Assembly: GCA_028819835.1 (NCBI GenBank)
Contig: JAPPKR010000009.1
Coordinates: 1 to 9,408 of the forward strand
Origin: a bacterium
GTDB taxonomy: Bacteria; Actinomycetota; Acidimicrobiia; UBA5794; ZC4RG35
DNA: 9,408 nucleotides
Direction of reading: 5' to 3'
Shown: positions 6,873 through 9,408 of the stretch, piece by piece
Layout: each line of letters opens with the position of its first letter
How positions within the stretch are numbered: position 1 is the stretch's first letter
Made by a program: the position numbers and the translations under genes
The notes under the pieces: generated by a model
Databases searched by the model: none
Seen by the model: only the letters and a program-made list of their open reading frames with translations
What the model was told of the DNA's origin: nothing

Positions 6873-8140
6873 AGGTGCCCTTTCTCCTCATGGCTGATTC
6901 TCACCAGGAGCGCAATCGCCAACCAGCCCGCCACCAGGGGTATTCCTCCGTAGGCCAGAAAGGGCAAACCCAAGTTGGTGGGCGGCAGCAAACGCTGCAG
7001 GCCCCCGGCGCCGGCCAGAAACATCAGGCACAACAAGAATGAGAGAGCGCCGGCCGTCACCTTGCAGAAGAGATCACGGGAAGCGATGGCGATTCCCACC
7101 CCTGCCCCGGCGACCAGCCCGTAGAGCATTATCACCGCCACCGTTCCTGCCAATCCCAGTTCCTCCCCCAACGCAGCCAAAATCCAATCGCTGGTGGCGC
7201 GTGGGATCAACTCGGGATCACCCATCCCCAAACCGGAACCCGACAAATGACCGCTGCCCAGCGCCAGCAAACTCTCCTTCAAACCGGCACCTGCCTCACC
7301 GGCCGAGAACGGGTCCAGCCAAACCTCCAGGTTCTCCCTGACCCGGTGGGAAGTCAACCCGGTAACCGAACCGATCCCTATGAGTCCGAGACCCGTCCAC
7401 ACCACCCGGCTCTCGCCGGTAGCGATATAGGCAATGGTGACTGACAGAATCACCAGCATCGCCCAGGCAGTCAGATCACCGGTAGCCCATGGGAGCGGCA
7501 GCGTTATGACCCAAACGGCCACGACCACCAGGAGATTCCTCATCGAGACCAGGCGACTCTCCGCCCTTGGCGGCGGTGGATCCAGAGCCCATTGCGAGTG
7601 AATGCCGGCCAGGCCAACCGTCAACAACACCGCTCCCAATCCAAAGGGTTGGGCCATGAACGAAGCGTTCCCCCACCCGATGGTCAACCACAGCCCGCCG
7701 ACGTCACCCGATTCGCCGTCCACGAGGCGAGGCAGGAGGGGAAGAACGATCAGGCAGAGTCCGCCGCCGGCCAACCAGTAACCCACCGACATGAGCCTCG
7801 CCACTCCCAAGCGGAACGCCGCCAGGATCCAGATGGCTGCCACGACACCTGCCACCATCCACCACATTTGGATTGGCGCTCCCGTGGGATCGATGCGATA
7901 GACCTCCACCAACCCCAGAGCCACGAGCAATGCGGTCGGCCACAACAGGAAAGAACTGGTCCCCGGCGCCCATCGCCGCACTGCCGCCACCAAGCCTGCA
8001 AGACAGCAACCGAAGGCAAGGAACACCAAACCGGCCGCCCAACTCACCTGTCCCGTCTCTCCGAAGTCGACCAAAGCCACGCCCAGGCCGGCGACCGCTG
8101 CCGAACCGGCCACCCAGGCCGCTTCGGTCACCAATTTCAT
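6869..8140 (-). CDS. rodA: SEDS-family protein (RodA/FtsW-like), divergent
   Basis: The 423-residue protein is a polytopic membrane protein, about ten hydrophobic helices, matching the RodA of the actinobacterial pknB cluster. Shared blocks are RRWAP, VEVYRID, a WLDPF segment at 274-278, GSGLGMG, the GEELGL segment at 325-330 and the C-terminal ALLVRISHE. SEDS proteins polymerise lipid II into glycan strands together with a class B PBP. Several signature residues are changed. After WLDPF the usual ADPxGxGYQ, with the invariant catalytic Asp, reads SAGEAGAGL. QPSE/QPAE reads QPFG at 164-167, and SYGGSS reads AYGGIP at 396-401. The frame is intact, so this is not a sequencing artefact within one ORF. 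It may be inactive or have shifted catalysis. ATG overlaps the pstP TGA (ATGA), indicating translational coupling; no independent Shine-Dalgarno is clear. Confidence 0.9.
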   Translation of the reverse strand: MKLVTEAAWVAGSAAVAGLGVALVDFGETGQVSWAAGLVFLAFGCCLAGLVAAVRRWAPGTSSFLLWPTALLVALGLVEVYRIDPTGAPIQMWWMVAGVVAAIWILAAFRLGVARLMSVGYWLAGGGLCLIVLPLLPRLVDGESGDVGGLWLTIGWGNASFMAQPFGLGAVLLTVGLAGIHSQWALDPPPPRAESRLVSMRNLLVVVAVWVITLPLPWATGDLTAWAMLVILSVTIAYIATGESRVVWTGLGLIGIGSVTGLTSHRVRENLEVWLDPFSAGEAGAGLKESLLALGSGHLSGSGLGMGDPELIPRATSDWILAALGEELGLAGTVAVIMLYGLVAGAGVGIAIASRDLFCKVTAGALSFLLCLMFLAGAGGLQRLLPPTNLGLPFLAYGGIPLVAGWLAIALLVRISHEEKGHL

Positions 8141-8838
8141 GACGAGATGTCAGCCAGCACTACTGTGACGTTGTCCGAGGCGCCCCTGCTCAGTGCCTTC
8201 TCCAGCAAACCCCACACGCATTCCTCGGCGTCTCCGCTATCCAGCACTCCCCTCATGTCCCGGTCCGAGAGCATCCTGTACAACCCGTCGGAGCAAATAA
8301 GCCACCGGTCGCCGTCCTTGAGCGGCATCTTCGTCTCCTCCACCTCCATTTCCTCACCGAAACCGAGCACCCTCACCAGGCTTCCCGAGTTGGGCAGGCT
8401 TTGCGCCTTGACCGGGTCCATCCCCCGCTGTACCCACTGCCACGCCACTGTATGGTCGTTGGTCAACTCCATGATCCTGCCTTGCCGGTACAAGTAGGCC
8501 CTGGTATCCCCCACATGTGCGACTCGGGCCATCCCTTCCGAGAACTCCACCAACGTCAGGGTGGTGTAGGTCCCTTTCCATCGGGGCTCCCGCTCCACCA
8601 ACTGCAGAATGGCCTGATTGGCTGCCCTCACCCGGTCAGCGGGAGACCCGGTCGCGGCCTGAGCCGTGGTGACGGCCAGCTCCGCGGAGACGTGCCCGAA
8701 CTTCTCTCCCCCCAACCCGTCGGCCACCATCATCACCACCGGTTCCGGAGATCTGCCCGACCCCTCCGGATACATGCGATCCTGGTTGATTTCGGGGCCG
8801 TAACCCAGGTGGGTGGCGGCCCCCCACGTGCAGATCAT
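8137..8838 (-). CDS. pstP: PP2C-family Ser/Thr protein phosphatase PstP, catalytic domain only
   Basis: PstP removes phosphate from PknB and its substrates. The 233 residues cover one PPM/PP2C domain. The metal-binding and catalytic positions are in place: NQD with Asp20, ADGLGG with Asp40 and Gly41, the HVGD loop with Asp111, the SDG motif with Asp184 and SDN with Asp222. The usual G-x-G-T-T-L block is GTYTTLTL. Mycobacterial PstP is about 510 residues, with a juxtamembrane linker, a membrane helix and an extracellular domain. Here the protein stops at ADISS right after the catalytic fold, so it should be cytosolic. The TGA overlaps the rodA ATG by four bases, leaving no room for a lost tail in this frame. 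The ATG at 8836-8838 overlaps the fhaB TGA and has GGAGG five bases upstream, inside the end of fhaB. Confidence 0.93.
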   Translation of the reverse strand: MICTWGAATHLGYGPEINQDRMYPEGSGRSPEPVVMMVADGLGGEKFGHVSAELAVTTAQAATGSPADRVRAANQAILQLVEREPRWKGTYTTLTLVEFSEGMARVAHVGDTRAYLYRQGRIMELTNDHTVAWQWVQRGMDPVKAQSLPNSGSLVRVLGFGEEMEVEETKMPLKDGDRWLICSDGLYRMLSDRDMRGVLDSGDAEECVWGLLEKALSRGASDNVTVVLADISS

Positions 8839-9248
8839 CGAACCTCCAGGACCGTCCGACCCACCTGCAGGGCGTCTCCCCGAGCCAGGTCAACCGGAGT
8901 TCGCAGCCTGTGACCGTTGAGATATGTGCCGTTGTCGCTGCCCAGATCGCTGGCCGACAGCTTTCCCTGGCGTCGGCTGATACGAAGGTGAAATTCCGAC
9001 GCATACGGGTCGTCTATGGGGACATCGGCATCGGGACTCTTCCCCAACACCACCGAATCAGCCACTGTGAAATGCATGCCGGACTGGGACTCGGAACGGA
9101 TGAACACCAGCCGGGACCCGGGCCGGGTAGTGCGGAGAGAGGTCCCTAGGCCCAGATAGTTGGCGATTCCCTTGGCGACATACCACACGAACAGGTAGAT
9201 CAGGGCGAGAAAGATCAGCCGGAGCGCGGTGAACACGAAATCGGTCAC
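8835..9248 (-). CDS. fhaB: Membrane-anchored FHA-domain protein (FhaB/FipA-like)
   Basis: FHA domains bind phosphothreonine peptides; in mycobacteria FhaB (FipA) is a PknB/PknA target linked to cell division proteins. The 137-residue product has a membrane helix at about 5-25 (FTALRLIFLALIYLFVWYV), a short linker, and an FHA fold from about 58: VLGKSPDAD at 67-75 (usual GR-S), a Ser84-x-x-His87 block (ASEFH) and DLGSDNGTYLNG at 101-112 with Asn106-Gly107. The Arg of GRS and the Arg of SRxH are replaced, so phosphopeptide affinity may differ. I chose GTG at 9246-9248: the membrane helix begins right after it, as in FhaB, and GAGGAAGGG lies seven bases upstream. The open frame continues to 9368, but that extension has no family match and would run across the tRNA promoter area. 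It is the first gene of the operon. Confidence 0.9.
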   Translation of the reverse strand: MTDFVFTALRLIFLALIYLFVWYVAKGIANYLGLGTSLRTTRPGSRLVFIRSESQSGMHFTVADSVVLGKSPDADVPIDDPYASEFHLRISRRQGKLSASDLGSDNGTYLNGHRLRTPVDLARGDALQVGRTVLEVR

Positions 9249-9255
9249 CGAACGT

Positions 9256-9264
9256 CCCTTCCTC
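9256..9264 (-). promoter_or_regulatory. Ribosome binding site supporting the fhaB GTG start
   Basis: On the minus strand GAGGAAGGG occupies 9264-9256, seven bases before the GTG at 9248. It decides the start in favour of the 137-residue form over ATG-initiated forms further upstream. The 129 bp between fhaB and tRNA-Leu (9249-9377) should hold the operon promoter; TACACT (minus strand) lies at about 9292-9287 but has no clear -35 partner. Confidence 0.6.
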
Positions 9265-9356
9265 TGGGGTCTCCAAACATGCGGCTTAGTGTATGGCACC
9301 CAACACTTGGCACCGATGAGAATTCGAACCCCTTTCTTCCTCTTCTGCGGGCCGAG

Positions 9357-9362
9357 TAGAAT
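9357..9362 (+). promoter_or_regulatory. Candidate -10 element for tRNA-Leu
   Basis: TAGAAT at 9357-9362 is five of six to TATAAT and lies 15 bases before the mature tRNA 5' end at 9378. That gives a leader of about eight bases if transcription starts near 9369-9370. No convincing TTGACA-like box is seen 16-18 bases upstream (the stretch is pyrimidine-rich). Confidence 0.4.
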
Positions 9363-9377
9363 ACACACCTCGGCGGA

Positions 9378-9408
9378 GGGCGAGTGGCGAAATTGGCAGA
9401 CGCGCAGG
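9378..9408 (+). tRNA. tRNA-Leu, 5' part (runs off right edge)
   Basis: The last 31 bases match the 5' half of a bacterial tRNA-Leu. They are a 7-base acceptor strand GGGCGAG (9378-9384), U8, G9, a D-arm GCG-AAATTGGCAGA-CGC with the three-base D stem and GG pair, G26, and the first anticodon-stem bases CAGG. The AAATTGGCAGACGCGC block is characteristic of class II leucine tRNAs. The anticodon, variable arm and 3' end lie beyond the window, so the isoacceptor is unknown. A tRNA-Leu gene next to the fha/pstP end of this cluster is, as I recall, also seen in Mycobacterium tuberculosis (leuT). Confidence 0.85.

Noticed and set aside
9249..9368. Longer N-terminus for the FHA protein, starting at 9368
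   Set aside because: The 40 extra residues have no family match and would run across the tRNA-Leu promoter area; the GTG at 9248 has a good Shine-Dalgarno and places the membrane helix at the N-terminus as in FhaB.

Overview
The window is GC-rich chromosomal DNA from an actinobacterium. The best clue is the block fhaB-pstP-rodA-pbpA-pknB read right to left and flanked by a tRNA-Leu gene. This is the cell-envelope signalling cluster that sits near the chromosome origin in Mycobacterium and most Actinomycetota. The lineage looks outside the well-studied Actinomycetes, possibly Acidimicrobiia-like: the cluster lacks pknA and fhaA, its proteins are divergent, and the lipoprotein has an Ala/Pro/Thr then Glu/Asp-rich linker. 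The class is an inference from gene content and protein style, not a proven placement.

Layout. (1) 1-230, minus: start of a secreted lipoprotein whose linker is encoded by an 18-bp tandem repeat running off the left edge. (2) 231-546: non-coding gap between two divergent genes. (3) 547-1542, plus: a ketol-acid reductoisomerase-like protein with two catalytic-site residues replaced. (4) 1543-1796: spacer with a 21/22-bp direct repeat upstream of dnaB. (5) About 1797-3221, plus: replicative helicase DnaB, tail to tail with the next gene (22 bp between stops). (6) 3244-9248, minus: an operon in transcription order fhaB, pstP, rodA, pbpA, pknB. The first four genes are joined by 4-bp ATGA/GTGA overlaps; pknB follows after a 74-bp gap with its own possible promoter. 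(7) 9378 to the right edge, plus: 5' part of tRNA-Leu, divergent from the operon.

How the genes work together. PknB is a membrane Ser/Thr kinase with five extracellular PASTA domains that presumably read cell-wall fragments. PstP is the opposing PP2C phosphatase. FhaB is a membrane-anchored FHA protein expected to dock on phosphothreonines. RodA (SEDS family) and PbpA (class B PBP) form the peptidoglycan polymerase/transpeptidase pair under this control. Here several members depart from the mycobacterial versions. The SEDS protein appears to lack the invariant catalytic Asp and other signature residues. PstP is only the cytosolic catalytic domain. PbpA lacks a segment before its active-site serine. 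PknB carries a recently duplicated PASTA repeat.

I found no mobile element, CRISPR array, defence system or wholly new gene system. The most useful leads are the degenerate SEDS and KARI-like active sites, the repeat upstream of dnaB, and the PASTA duplication.
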